A program made the translations under genes and the position numbers. Positions 1 to 6,467 of a stretch of 17,733 nucleotides of DNA are shown one piece after another. Where the stretch lies: assembly GCA_021414185.1 (NCBI GenBank), contig JAIOOZ010000010.1, forward strand, positions 1-17,733, read 5' to 3'. Source of the DNA: Betaproteobacteria bacterium (lineage in GTDB: Bacteria; Pseudomonadota; Gammaproteobacteria; Burkholderiales; SG8-41). The notes under the pieces were generated by a model. The model had not been told where the DNA came from, did no database searches, and saw only the letters and a list, made by a program, of their open reading frames with translations. How positions within the stretch are numbered: the first letter of the stretch is position 1; every line of letters starts with the position of its first letter.

Positions 1-131
1 AGGAAAATGACGGCCGGGAAAACGGCGACGGCGAGAACGAGCATCAGCCACTCAAGGTTGTTGCGCTTGAGCCAGCCCGTGAAATGCAAAACCAGAATGA
101 CGATTGCGAAAGCGTAAAAGGCGTAAAACAC
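1..131 (-). CDS. Partial membrane protein, N-terminal 43 residues
   Basis: The minus strand opens with a GTG codon (bases 131-129), preceded by an AGGGAG ribosome-binding sequence about nine bases away and by an in-frame TAA two codons upstream, so the start is well bounded. The 43 visible residues begin MFYAFAIVILVLHFTGWLKR and continue into a second hydrophobic stretch (LMLVLAVAVFPAVIF). This suggests two membrane segments joined by a short basic loop. The gene leaves the window at base 1, so neither family nor function can be given. It is divergent from the glycerophosphodiester phosphodiesterase gene. It could also be a very short membrane protein. Confidence 0.55.
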   Translation of the reverse strand, partial: MFYAFYAFAIVILVLHFTGWLKRNNLEWLMLVLAVAVFPAVIF

Positions 132-389
132 GATTTAGATCTCCCTGGATCGAAACTGCTTCGTCCGTGACTATTGCTGGGCGAAATCATGATACAACAA
201 TTTTCCGAAAAAAAACAGTTTAAGAATCACGGCCTTTGCACCTGAATCGGCCCCAGCACCTGAGCTTTCGCCAAGCTTACGCCATAGGCATACGGTGGCC
301 GGTGAAACGCGCTCAAACGGGCGCATATAAGCACTTTATCGATTATGATTTGACCGCTGTCGTGCCTACCCGAGCAATCTAACGCCCTT

Positions 390-1067
390 ATGCTGTTACT
401 GGCCCATCGCGGTTACCACGCCGACGCACCTGAGAATACTCTGGCGGCATTCGCTGCGGCCGTGAAGCTCGGGATTGACGGTATTGAAACGGACGTCAGG
501 CTGAGCCGGGACGGACTACCGGTCATCATTCATGACCGCGTGACGCCGCGCAAGCGCGCGGTCGCCGACCTCACGCGGCGCGAGATCGAGGATGACATCG
601 GGCACCCGGTGGCGGTGCTGCCCGAGATTCTCGATGCCTTTCCGGACGTTTTGTGGAACATCGAAATCAAGAACCCGGAAGCGTGGCCGGCCGCGTCGCG
701 TGTGTTGGCGCAGTACCAGTCCCGCTGCCGCCTGTTCGTCACTTCATTCCGTCATGACATCGTCAAGCGGTGCGCGCACGAACTCGCGATCGATTGCGGC
801 CTGCTGATCGCGCACCGGCCGCTCGACGTCGGCGCCATCATGGCGGGCTGCGCCGGCCAGCCGCGCATCAAAGGCATAGTGTGGGACTACAACATCATCG
901 ATGACGGCGTGTTGGGCAGCGTATCTGCCGGCGGCTGGAGCAATTACGTCTATGGCGCGGTAACGGCGGCAGAGCATCAGCGCTGCGTTGCACTTGGCCT
1001 TGCCGGGCTGATTACGGACTACCCATTGAATCTTTTGAACCGCCAAGACGCCAAGTTCGCCAAATAA
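390..1067 (+). CDS. Glycerophosphodiester phosphodiesterase family protein
   Basis: This cytoplasmic enzyme of 225 residues should hydrolyse glycerophosphodiesters (deacylated phospholipids) to glycerol-3-phosphate and an alcohol. The GDPD family pattern is clear: AHRG at 5-8, ENT at 15-17, GIETD at 31-35, HD at 48-49 and NIEIKN at 90-95, giving the expected H6, E33, D35, H48 and E92 metal/catalytic residues. No signal peptide is visible, which fits a UgpQ-like cytoplasmic form rather than periplasmic GlpQ. The next gene, glpK, also makes glycerol-3-phosphate, so the two probably feed the same pool. The last residues (NRQDAKFAK) and the stop lie inside a short-period repeat arm (1036-1064), so this tail is probably a late addition and not part of the fold. 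Confidence 0.9.
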   Translation: MLLLAHRGYHADAPENTLAAFAAAVKLGIDGIETDVRLSRDGLPVIIHDRVTPRKRAVADLTRREIEDDIGHPVAVLPEILDAFPDVLWNIEIKNPEAWPAASRVLAQYQSRCRLFVTSFRHDIVKRCAHELAIDCGLLIAHRPLDVGAIMAGCAGQPRIKGIVWDYNIIDDGVLGSVSAGGWSNYVYGAVTAAEHQRCVALGLAGLITDYPLNLLNRQDAKFAK

Positions 1068-1166
1068 ACCTGCAATGGCACATGAATAGGGGAATTTAAG
1101 GTTATGGCGTATGGCTTTTGCTCTTGGAATCGACTTGCTTGGCGGCCTGGGCGCTTTGGCGGTTAA
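1036..1166. repeat. Inverted pair of CGCCAAG-type repeat arms
   Basis: The left arm (1036-1064) contains AACCGCCAAGACGCCAAG; the right arm (1138-1166) contains CTTGGCGG and CTTTGGCGGTT. Read as reverse complement, the right arm matches the left at 22 of 29 positions. About 73 bases lie between them. The left arm encodes the phosphodiesterase C-terminus, and the right arm abuts the glpK start. The same style of repeat (CGCGAAG / CGCCAAG units) recurs at 5563-5695, so this is an intergenic repeat family. No open frame or transposase motif was seen between the arms. Confidence 0.7.
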
Positions 1167-1167
1167 T

Positions 1168-2661
1168 ATGCCTTTCATTCTCGCATTAGATCAGGGCACG
1201 ACCAGTTCGCGCGCAATCGTGTTCGACCATGCCGGCGCGATCAAGGCGGTCGCGCAAAAAGAGTTTCGCCAGATTTTTCCGCAACCGGGCTGGGTCGAAC
1301 ACGACGCCAATGAAATCTGGGAAACCCAGGTGGGAGTCGCTGCCGAAGCCATAGTTCGCGCCGGCATCAGCGCGCGCGACGTGGCGGCGATCGGCATCAC
1401 CAATCAGCGCGAGACCACGGTGGTGTGGGAGCGCGCAAGCGGCAAACCAATCTGCAATGCCATCGTGTGGCAGGACCGCCGCACGGCGGCTTTCTGCGAT
1501 GAACTGAAGGCGAACGGGCACGAGGCGTCAATCAGCGCCAAAACCGGGCTGGTGCTGGATGCGTATTTTTCCGGCACCAAGCTGCGCTGGATCCTCGACA
1601 ACGTGGCGGGTGCCCGTGCGCGGGCAGAGGCTGGTGAGCTCGCGTTCGGGACCATTGACAGCTGGCTGATCTGGAAATTGTCCGGCGGCAAATCCCACGT
1701 GACGGATGCCAGTAATGCATCGCGTACGCTGCTGTTTAATATTCATACCGGCGGGTGGGACGACGAACTTCTGGGGTTGCTGCAAATTCCGCGCGCAGTC
1801 TTGCCGCAGGTGGTGGCGTCGAGCGGCGTGGCCGCCGAAACCGCGGGCGAATTGTTCGCTGCGCGGATTCCCATCGCGGGCATCGCCGGCGACCAGCAGG
1901 CGGCGCTGTTCGGGCAGCGCTGCGTGACTCCCGGCATGGTCAAGAATACCTACGGCACCGGTTGTTTTATGCTGATGCATACCGGTGGCAAGCCGGTGCA
2001 ATCGCGCAACAAGTTGCTGACGACGACGGCGTGGCGGATAGACGGCAAAGACGAATACGCACTCGAAGGCAGCGTATTCATCGCCGGCGCCGTGGTGCAA
2101 TGGCTGCGCGACAGTTTGGGAATTATCAAGACGTCCGGTGAAGTCGAAGCGCTGGCAGCGAGCGTTGCGGACAACGGCGGCGTCTATTTCGTGCCGGCGT
2201 TTGCCGGTCTCGGCAGCCCGCACTGGGACCCGTACGCGCGCGGCACCCTGGTCGGCCTGACGCGCGGCACCGGTGCCGGGCACATCGCGCGTGCGGCGCT
2301 CGAGAGCATCGCCTACCAGACCGCGGATGTGTTGCACGCGATGGAATCCGATGCCGGCATCAAGTTAAGCGAGTTGCGCGTGGATGGCGGTGCGACGCAG
2401 AACGATTTGCTGATGCAGTTTCAGTCTGACGTACTCGGCGTGCGCGTTGTGCGGCCAAAAGTATTTGAAACGACCGCGCTTGGCGCGGCGTATCTCGCGG
2501 GGTTGGCAGTGGGCTACTGGAAAAACGCGGACGAAATTTCCGCGCAGTGGCAGACCGAGCGTGTATTCGAGCCGACTATGCCGCAGGCGGATGTTAAGCG
2601 CCTGATGAAAGGCTGGGAGAAGGCGCTCGCCCGCGCCAAGCAATGGGCGGGCGACGATTGA
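1168..2661 (+). CDS. glpK: Glycerol kinase
   Basis: The enzyme phosphorylates glycerol with ATP to sn-glycerol-3-phosphate in the cytoplasm (FGGY carbohydrate kinase family). The start is placed at the ATG at 1168 (MPFILALDQGTTSSR), giving 497 residues, the normal family length. The upstream in-frame ATG at 1111 would add 19 residues encoded partly by a repeat arm. Visible motifs: phosphate-binding DQGTTSSR at 8-15, glycerol contacts R81-E82 in GITNQRET, Y133 in DAYFSGTK, catalytic aspartate D242 in GIAGDQQAALFGQ, and NTYGTGCF near 260. The glycine-rich loop binding fructose-1,6-bisphosphate in the E. coli enzyme (GGKGGT before RIPI) is replaced by GELFAA, so that control is probably absent. 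No glpF or glpD is seen nearby. The ribosome-binding site is weak. Confidence 0.95.
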   Translation: MPFILALDQGTTSSRAIVFDHAGAIKAVAQKEFRQIFPQPGWVEHDANEIWETQVGVAAEAIVRAGISARDVAAIGITNQRETTVVWERASGKPICNAIVWQDRRTAAFCDELKANGHEASISAKTGLVLDAYFSGTKLRWILDNVAGARARAEAGELAFGTIDSWLIWKLSGGKSHVTDASNASRTLLFNIHTGGWDDELLGLLQIPRAVLPQVVASSGVAAETAGELFAARIPIAGIAGDQQAALFGQRCVTPGMVKNTYGTGCFMLMHTGGKPVQSRNKLLTTTAWRIDGKDEYALEGSVFIAGAVVQWLRDSLGIIKTSGEVEALAASVADNGGVYFVPAFAGLGSPHWDPYARGTLVGLTRGTGAGHIARAALESIAYQTADVLHAMESDAGIKLSELRVDGGATQNDLLMQFQSDVLGVRVVRPKVFETTALGAAYLAGLAVGYWKNADEISAQWQTERVFEPTMPQADVKRLMKGWEKALARAKQWAGDD

Positions 2662-2676
2662 ATCAGCATTGCTGAA

Positions 2677-2883
2677 TTAATGGCCTTTGTGGGCGGCGCG
2701 CCACATTTTGAATCGCTCTGCCAGCAACGACAATCCCAGCAGCTTGGACACGCGGCTTGAGCCGGCGGCGATTTTCGCGGAATAAATCATGACGAAGAAG
2801 AGGGCGAGTGCGACGGCGTCTATGTAAATCAGCGCGTCGCCGAATTCGGGTGTCATTACACCAGGTAGAACCCCAATAGCCAT
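2677..2883 (-). CDS. Small membrane protein, function unknown
   Basis: This 68-residue frame is convergent with glpK, 15 bases from its stop. It begins MAIGVLPGVMTPEFGDALIY, has one clear hydrophobic segment at about residues 18-40 (ending FFVMIYSAKIA), and a basic C-terminal tail (ERFKMWRAAHKGH), suggesting a single-pass protein with a cytoplasmic tail. Support for a real gene is an AAAGG ribosome-binding sequence six bases before the ATG, an AT-rich region upstream with promoter-like hexamers, and a perfect inverted repeat 18 bases upstream of the start. I do not recognise a family. It could be spurious, but the organised upstream region makes that less likely. Confidence 0.5.
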   Translation of the reverse strand: MAIGVLPGVMTPEFGDALIYIDAVALALFFVMIYSAKIAAGSSRVSKLLGLSLLAERFKMWRAAHKGH

Positions 2884-2900
2884 GGTTGCCTTTCAGGGTT

Positions 2901-2929
2901 GATATTATGTTGCGTATGCACATAATATC
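2901..2929. promoter_or_regulatory. Perfect 10-bp inverted repeat, possible operator
   Basis: The arms GATATTATGT (2901-2910) and ACATAATATC (2920-2929) are exact reverse complements separated by nine bases. The site lies 18 bases upstream of the small membrane protein start and downstream of a candidate promoter, where a dimeric repressor could block transcription. It has no following T-run, so it is not a simple terminator. The binding protein is unknown and no regulator gene is adjacent. Confidence 0.5.
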
Positions 2930-2941
2930 CGAAAAGCTGAT

Positions 2942-2976
2942 TTTTATATATAGTTAATTAAATCAATTGTTTAAAT
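2942..2976 (-). promoter_or_regulatory. Candidate promoter of the small membrane protein
   Basis: On the minus strand the AT-rich stretch contains TTTAAA, a 17-base spacer, then TATATA, each matching four of six sigma-70 consensus bases. Composition is strikingly AT-rich compared with the coding DNA around it. The inverted repeat at 2901-2929 lies just downstream. The exact hexamers are uncertain because several AT-rich alternatives overlap. Confidence 0.35.
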
Positions 2977-2983
2977 TTCTGTT

Positions 2984-3024
2984 TTGGTGCGGCTCGCACC
3001 AACTTCACGCGTGTTTTGACGCGT
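2984..3024. other. Two adjacent short hairpins between gcdH and the small gene
   Basis: TTGGTGCG (2984-2991) and CGCACCAA (2995-3002) form a perfect 8-bp stem with a three-base loop. Right after it, ACGCGT occurs twice (3007-3012, 3019-3024), able to form a 6-bp stem with a six-base loop. They follow the gcdH stop by roughly 50-90 bases on the minus strand. Neither has a T-run, so a terminator role is uncertain; they may be protein-binding sites. Confidence 0.35.
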
Positions 3025-3071
3025 TGCACTAATGGTGGGCGCTGAAACCGGAAAACCTGCTTATGCCAGGA

Positions 3072-4265
3072 TCAGGTGAACGCCGGGATTCCCGTAATCG
3101 CGCGGCCCAGGGTCAACGCGTGTATGTCGTGCGTGCCTTCGTAGGTATTGACCGCTTCCAGATTCATCACGTGGCGGATCACGTGAAACTCGTCCGAAAT
3201 GCCGTTGCCACCGTGCATGTCGCGCGCGGTGCGCGCTATGTCGAGCGCTTTGCCGCAGTTGTTGCGCTTGACCAGCGAGATCATTTCCGGTGCCGCACGG
3301 TCTTCGTCCATCAGCCGCGCAACCCGCAGTACGGCTTGCAGGCCAAGTGCGATGTCGGTCTGCATGTTGACGAGCTTCAGCTGGATCAGCTGGTTGGCGG
3401 CCAGCGGGCGGCCGAATTGCTTGCGGTCCAGCGTGTAATTGCGCGCTGCCCGCCAGCAGAATTCAGCGGCGCCGAGGGCGCCCCACGCGATGCCGTAGCG
3501 CGCCTTGTTGAGGCAAGAGAGGGGGCCCTTTAAACCCGACACTTCAGGCAGCATGTTTTCTGCCGGCACGAACACCTGGTCCATCACGATTTCACCGGTA
3601 ATTGAGGCGCGCAGGCTGAACTTGCCTTCGATTTTCGGCGCGGTCAGTCCCTTCATGCCTTTTTCAAGAATGAAACCGCGGATCGCGCCGTCGTCGTTCT
3701 TGGCCCACACCATGAACACGTCGGCGATCGGCGCATTGGTGATCCACATTTTCGAGCCGGTGAGCAGAAAGCCGCCGGCGGCCCTTTTTGCGCGCGTGAG
3801 CATGCCGCCGGGATCGGATCCGTGATTGGGTTCGGTGAGACCGAAACAGCCTATCCATTCACCGCTGGCGAGTTTGGGCAGGTATTTCTGCTTCTGGGCT
3901 GCGCTGCCGAAAGCGTAAATCGGGTACATGACGAGACTTGATTGCACGCTCATCGCGGAGCGATAGCCCGAGTCTACGCGTTCGACTTCGCGCGAAATCA
4001 GTCCGTAGCACGCATGGTTGACGCCCGCACAACCGTAGCCTTCGATGGTCGAACCGAGAAAACCCAGGGCACCCATCTCGGTCATGATCGCGCGGTCGAA
4101 CTTTTCATGGCGATTGGCCTCCAACACGCGCGGCATCAGCTTTTCCTGGCAGTAGGCGTATGCCGATTCGCGCACCATGCGCTCATCTTCCGTCAACTGC
4201 TCGTCAAGCAATAGCGGGTCGGTCCAGTCGAACGCCGGTTTGGTCTTAGGTATCGCAGCGGTCAC
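3072..4265 (-). CDS. gcdH: Glutaryl-CoA dehydrogenase
   Basis: This FAD enzyme of 397 residues oxidises and decarboxylates glutaryl-CoA to crotonyl-CoA in lysine, hydroxylysine and tryptophan breakdown, passing electrons to ETF. Features specific for this acyl-CoA dehydrogenase branch are FDWTDPLLLDEQLTEDER near the start, SGYRSAMSVQSSL at 99-111 (R102 and S106 matching residues that hold the glutaryl carboxylate in the human enzyme), CFGLTEPNHGSDP, KARYGIAWGALGAAE, LDRKQFGRPLAANQL and NTYEGTHDIHAL with catalytic base E376. The GTG start at 4265 has a CAGGAGA ribosome-binding site eight bases upstream. It is divergent from the efflux adaptor gene. No LysR regulator or CoA-transferase lies beside it, so it stands alone here. 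All key residues are present. Confidence 0.93.
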   Translation of the reverse strand: MTAAIPKTKPAFDWTDPLLLDEQLTEDERMVRESAYAYCQEKLMPRVLEANRHEKFDRAIMTEMGALGFLGSTIEGYGCAGVNHACYGLISREVERVDSGYRSAMSVQSSLVMYPIYAFGSAAQKQKYLPKLASGEWIGCFGLTEPNHGSDPGGMLTRAKRAAGGFLLTGSKMWITNAPIADVFMVWAKNDDGAIRGFILEKGMKGLTAPKIEGKFSLRASITGEIVMDQVFVPAENMLPEVSGLKGPLSCLNKARYGIAWGALGAAEFCWRAARNYTLDRKQFGRPLAANQLIQLKLVNMQTDIALGLQAVLRVARLMDEDRAAPEMISLVKRNNCGKALDIARTARDMHGGNGISDEFHVIRHVMNLEAVNTYEGTHDIHALTLGRAITGIPAFT

Positions 4266-4341
4266 GGCGGTCTCCTGATAAAATTTGCTTCATTTTATGT
4301 CGTTTCCCTGCGTTTTCGGGACGCTTGATTCAGGAAAGAAC

Positions 4342-5559
4342 ATGGCAGAAACCGATATTTCCAAGCTCAGGATCAACCGCGCTGCGGCGCCGGCGGGCGG
4401 TGTGCCGCGCCGGCGCCGGCGGCCGTGGGTGATCACCGGGTTGATTATCGTCGTAATCGCCATCGTGGTCGCTATGCGTATGATCGCCGCGCCAGTTGTA
4501 GTCGAGCCGGTAACGGTATCCATGGCCTACCCGTCGCAATCGTTCACCTTGCTTAACGCGACGGGTTACGTGGTCGCGCAGCGCAAGGCGGCAGTAGCAT
4601 CGAAAGCGACCGGCCGACTCGAGTGGCTGGGCGTGCGCGAAGGCTCGCGCGTCAAGCAGGGCGAGGTGCTGGCGCGGCTGGAAAACCGCGATGTGTCAGC
4701 GACCATGGACCAGGCTGCTGCAAACATCAAGGTTGCGCAGGCGAATCTCGAGCAGGGGCAGGCGGAACTCAACGAAGCCGAGCGCAACTTCAACCGCTCG
4801 CGCGATCTGCTCGCGAAAAACTTCGTGTCGCAGGCGGCGCACGACACCGCGGTGTCGCGTTTCGAGAAAGCCAAGTCCGCCATCAGCGGTTACCGCGCGT
4901 CGATCGCGGTAGCGCAGGCGAATTACCGGGCGACCGAGGTTGGCGTCGAGCAGACGCTGATTCGCGCGCCGTTCGAAGGCGTGGTACTTACGAAAAACGC
5001 CAACGTCGGCGATGTGATCACGCCGTTTTCGTCGGCGCTCGGTTCGCAGGCGGCGGTGGTGACCATGGCCGACATGTCGACGCTCGAAGTCGAAGCCGAT
5101 GTGTCCGAATCCAATCTCGACAAGATCAAGCCCGAGCAGCCGTGCGAAATCCAGCTCGACGCACTGCCGGGCGTGCGTTTTCGCGGCCGCTTGCTGCGCA
5201 TGGTGCCGACCGTCGATCGCGCCAAGGCGACCGTGATGGCAAAAATCCGCTTCGAGGAACTCGATCCGCGGATCCTGCCGGAGATGAGCGCCAAGGTTTC
5301 TTTCCTGTCGCAGGAAATGCCGTCAGGCGAGCGCACCGCGCGCAGCGCGCTGCAGCCGGCGGCCATTGTCCAGCGCGACGGCAAAAGCGTCGTCTTTGTG
5401 ATTAAGGACGACAAAGTCGCGCAGGTGGCGGTGGAGACCGGCGCGAAAATGGGTGAAATGATCGAGATTCGCGCGGGGGTCAAGCCCGGCGATCGGGTGG
5501 TGCTGCGGCCACCGGAAAAATTGCATGACGGCGCGCGCATTGCGCTGCCAGGCAAATAG
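4342..5559 (+). CDS. HlyD/MacA-type periplasmic adaptor of an ABC exporter
   Basis: This membrane-fusion protein should link an inner-membrane transporter to an outer-membrane channel. The ATG at 4342 is chosen because AGGAAAG (4332-4338) stands three bases before it; an upstream ATG at 4285 lacks such a site and adds an odd 19-residue leader. The 405-residue protein has an Arg-rich cytoplasmic start (RRRRR at 23-27), one membrane segment (about 29-50), a lipoyl-like half (about 84-116), a coiled-coil hairpin (about 120-205) rich in Ala, Gln and Glu, the second lipoyl half (TLIRAPFEGVV at 205-215), a beta-barrel domain (about 245-320) and a C-terminal domain (about 335-405). It precedes the ATPase and two permease genes, so it is the adaptor of a MacAB-like exporter. 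The substrate is unknown, and no TolC-like gene is in view. Confidence 0.88.
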   Translation: MAETDISKLRINRAAAPAGGVPRRRRRPWVITGLIIVVIAIVVAMRMIAAPVVVEPVTVSMAYPSQSFTLLNATGYVVAQRKAAVASKATGRLEWLGVREGSRVKQGEVLARLENRDVSATMDQAAANIKVAQANLEQGQAELNEAERNFNRSRDLLAKNFVSQAAHDTAVSRFEKAKSAISGYRASIAVAQANYRATEVGVEQTLIRAPFEGVVLTKNANVGDVITPFSSALGSQAAVVTMADMSTLEVEADVSESNLDKIKPEQPCEIQLDALPGVRFRGRLLRMVPTVDRAKATVMAKIRFEELDPRILPEMSAKVSFLSQEMPSGERTARSALQPAAIVQRDGKSVVFVIKDDKVAQVAVETGAKMGEMIEIRAGVKPGDRVVLRPPEKLHDGARIALPGK

Positions 5560-5562
5560 ATC

Positions 5563-5695
5563 TTGAACCGCGAAGGACGCCAAGGAGATCAATAACAAAG
5601 GCTGCTGCAGTTGCTACCGTTGTTTATTTGAGTTCGTAGGCGGTTTAGATTCGATTTTGAGTTTCCTTCGCGTCCTTCGCGTCCCTTGCTGTTAA
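5563..5695. repeat. Inverted pair of GGACGCGAAG-type repeat arms
   Basis: The left arm (5563-5593) contains ACCGCGAAGGACGCCAAGGA, directly after the adaptor stop. The right arm (5661-5695) reads on the minus strand as GGGACGCGAAGGACGCGAAG, with two copies of a nine-base unit. The arms face each other across about 70 bases and fill most of the gap to the ATPase gene. This is the same repeat style as at 1036-1166, in the same facing arrangement. No SD-like sequence remains clear in front of the ATPase start. Confidence 0.7.
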
Positions 5696-5707
5696 AGATT
5701 TTTTCAT

Positions 5708-6400
5708 ATGAATCAGATTATGCAGCCCGTCGTGGAGATCAGGAACCTCGTCAAATCCTACCGTCGCGGCGGCCAGGTCGTGCCGGTGCTGACCAATATC
5801 ACGTTCGATATTGCCGCCGGCGACTATGTCGCGCTGATGGGGCCGTCGGGATCGGGCAAGAGCACGCTGCTGAATCTGATTGCAGGCATCGACAAGCCCG
5901 ACAGCGGCACTTTGCGCGTGGGCGGCATTGATATCACCGCATTGAGTGAAGCCGAACTCGCTGCCTGGCGCTCGCGCAACGTCGGTTTCATTTTTCAGTT
6001 CTACAACCTGATGCCGGTGTTGACTGCGTTCGAAAACGTCGAATTGCCGCTGCTGCTTACCGATTTGTCGGCGCGCGAGCGTGAGGAGCACGTGACCGCG
6101 GCGCTGGCGATGGTTGGTCTCTCCGATCGCATGGAGCATTTTCCGTCCGAATTATCGGGCGGCCAGCAGCAGCGCGTGGCGATTGCGCGCGCGATCATTA
6201 CCGATCCGACCATCCTGGTCGCCGACGAGCCTACCGGAGATCTCGATCGCGCGGCGGCCGAGGACGTGCTGAACATGATGGACAGCCTGAACCGGGAACT
6301 CGGCAAGACCATCATCATGGTGACCCACGATCCTCACTCGGCGGAAAAGGCGCGCACGGTGCGGCATCTCGACAAGGGGGAACTCAGGATTGAGGATTGA
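5708..6400 (+). CDS. ABC transporter ATP-binding protein (MacB/LolD type)
   Basis: This 230-residue ATPase powers the exporter formed with the two following permeases. Motifs in order: Walker A GPSGSGKST at 45-53, Q-loop FIFQFYNLMP, signature LSGGQQQRVAIARAI, Walker B ILVADEPTGDLD and the switch histidine in VTHDPHS. FQFYNLMPVLTAFENVELP is typical of the MacB/LolD/FtsE branch that pairs with FtsX-like permeases. The start is taken as the ATG at 5708; an in-frame ATG at 5720 is possible, and neither has a good ribosome-binding site. The last residues (LRIED) and the TGA fall inside the left arm of a long hairpin repeat at 6385-6462, so the natural end of the protein has probably been changed. 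Confidence 0.93.
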   Translation: MNQIMQPVVEIRNLVKSYRRGGQVVPVLTNITFDIAAGDYVALMGPSGSGKSTLLNLIAGIDKPDSGTLRVGGIDITALSEAELAAWRSRNVGFIFQFYNLMPVLTAFENVELPLLLTDLSAREREEHVTAALAMVGLSDRMEHFPSELSGGQQQRVAIARAIITDPTILVADEPTGDLDRAAAEDVLNMMDSLNRELGKTIIMVTHDPHSAEKARTVRHLDKGELRIED

Positions 6401-6462
6401 GGAGCGGGGATTGAGAAAAGCGAATTAGATCCTCAATCCTCGCTCCTCGATCCTCAATCCTG
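6385..6462. repeat. Near-perfect 31-bp hairpin from GGATTGA-type repeats
   Basis: The left arm (6385-6415) and right arm (6432-6462) are reverse complements at 29 of 31 positions, and both mismatches would be G-U pairs in the transcript, so RNA could form a continuous 31-bp stem with a 16-base loop. The units resemble GGATTGA / GGATCGA. The hairpin covers the ATPase stop codon (6398-6400) and ends five bases before the first permease start. It could act as an RNA processing, stability or translation-control element within the operon. No T-run follows, so a simple terminator is unlikely. Confidence 0.8.
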
Positions 6463-6467
6463 CATTT

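Noticed and set aside
1111..1167. N-terminal extension of glycerol kinase from the ATG at 1111
   Set aside because: The added residues are encoded largely by a repeat arm, and the normal family N-terminus begins at 1168.
1528..2337. Minus-strand open frame of 269 codons inside glpK
   Set aside because: It is a composition-driven shadow of a strongly supported gene, rich in Arg, His and Gln as such frames usually are.
2660..2678. Palindrome GAATCAGCATTGCTGAATT after glpK as a terminator
   Set aside because: The usable stem is short and AT-containing, and no T-run follows on either strand.
5560..5707. Insertion sequence remnant between adaptor and ATPase genes
   Set aside because: There is no transposase fragment or target-site duplication; the content is explained by short-period repeat arms.
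5645..6139. Minus-strand frame starting in the ATPase gene and ending in TARDAKDAKE-like residues
   Set aside because: The ending is the translated intergenic repeat and the rest is antisense to the ATPase gene.
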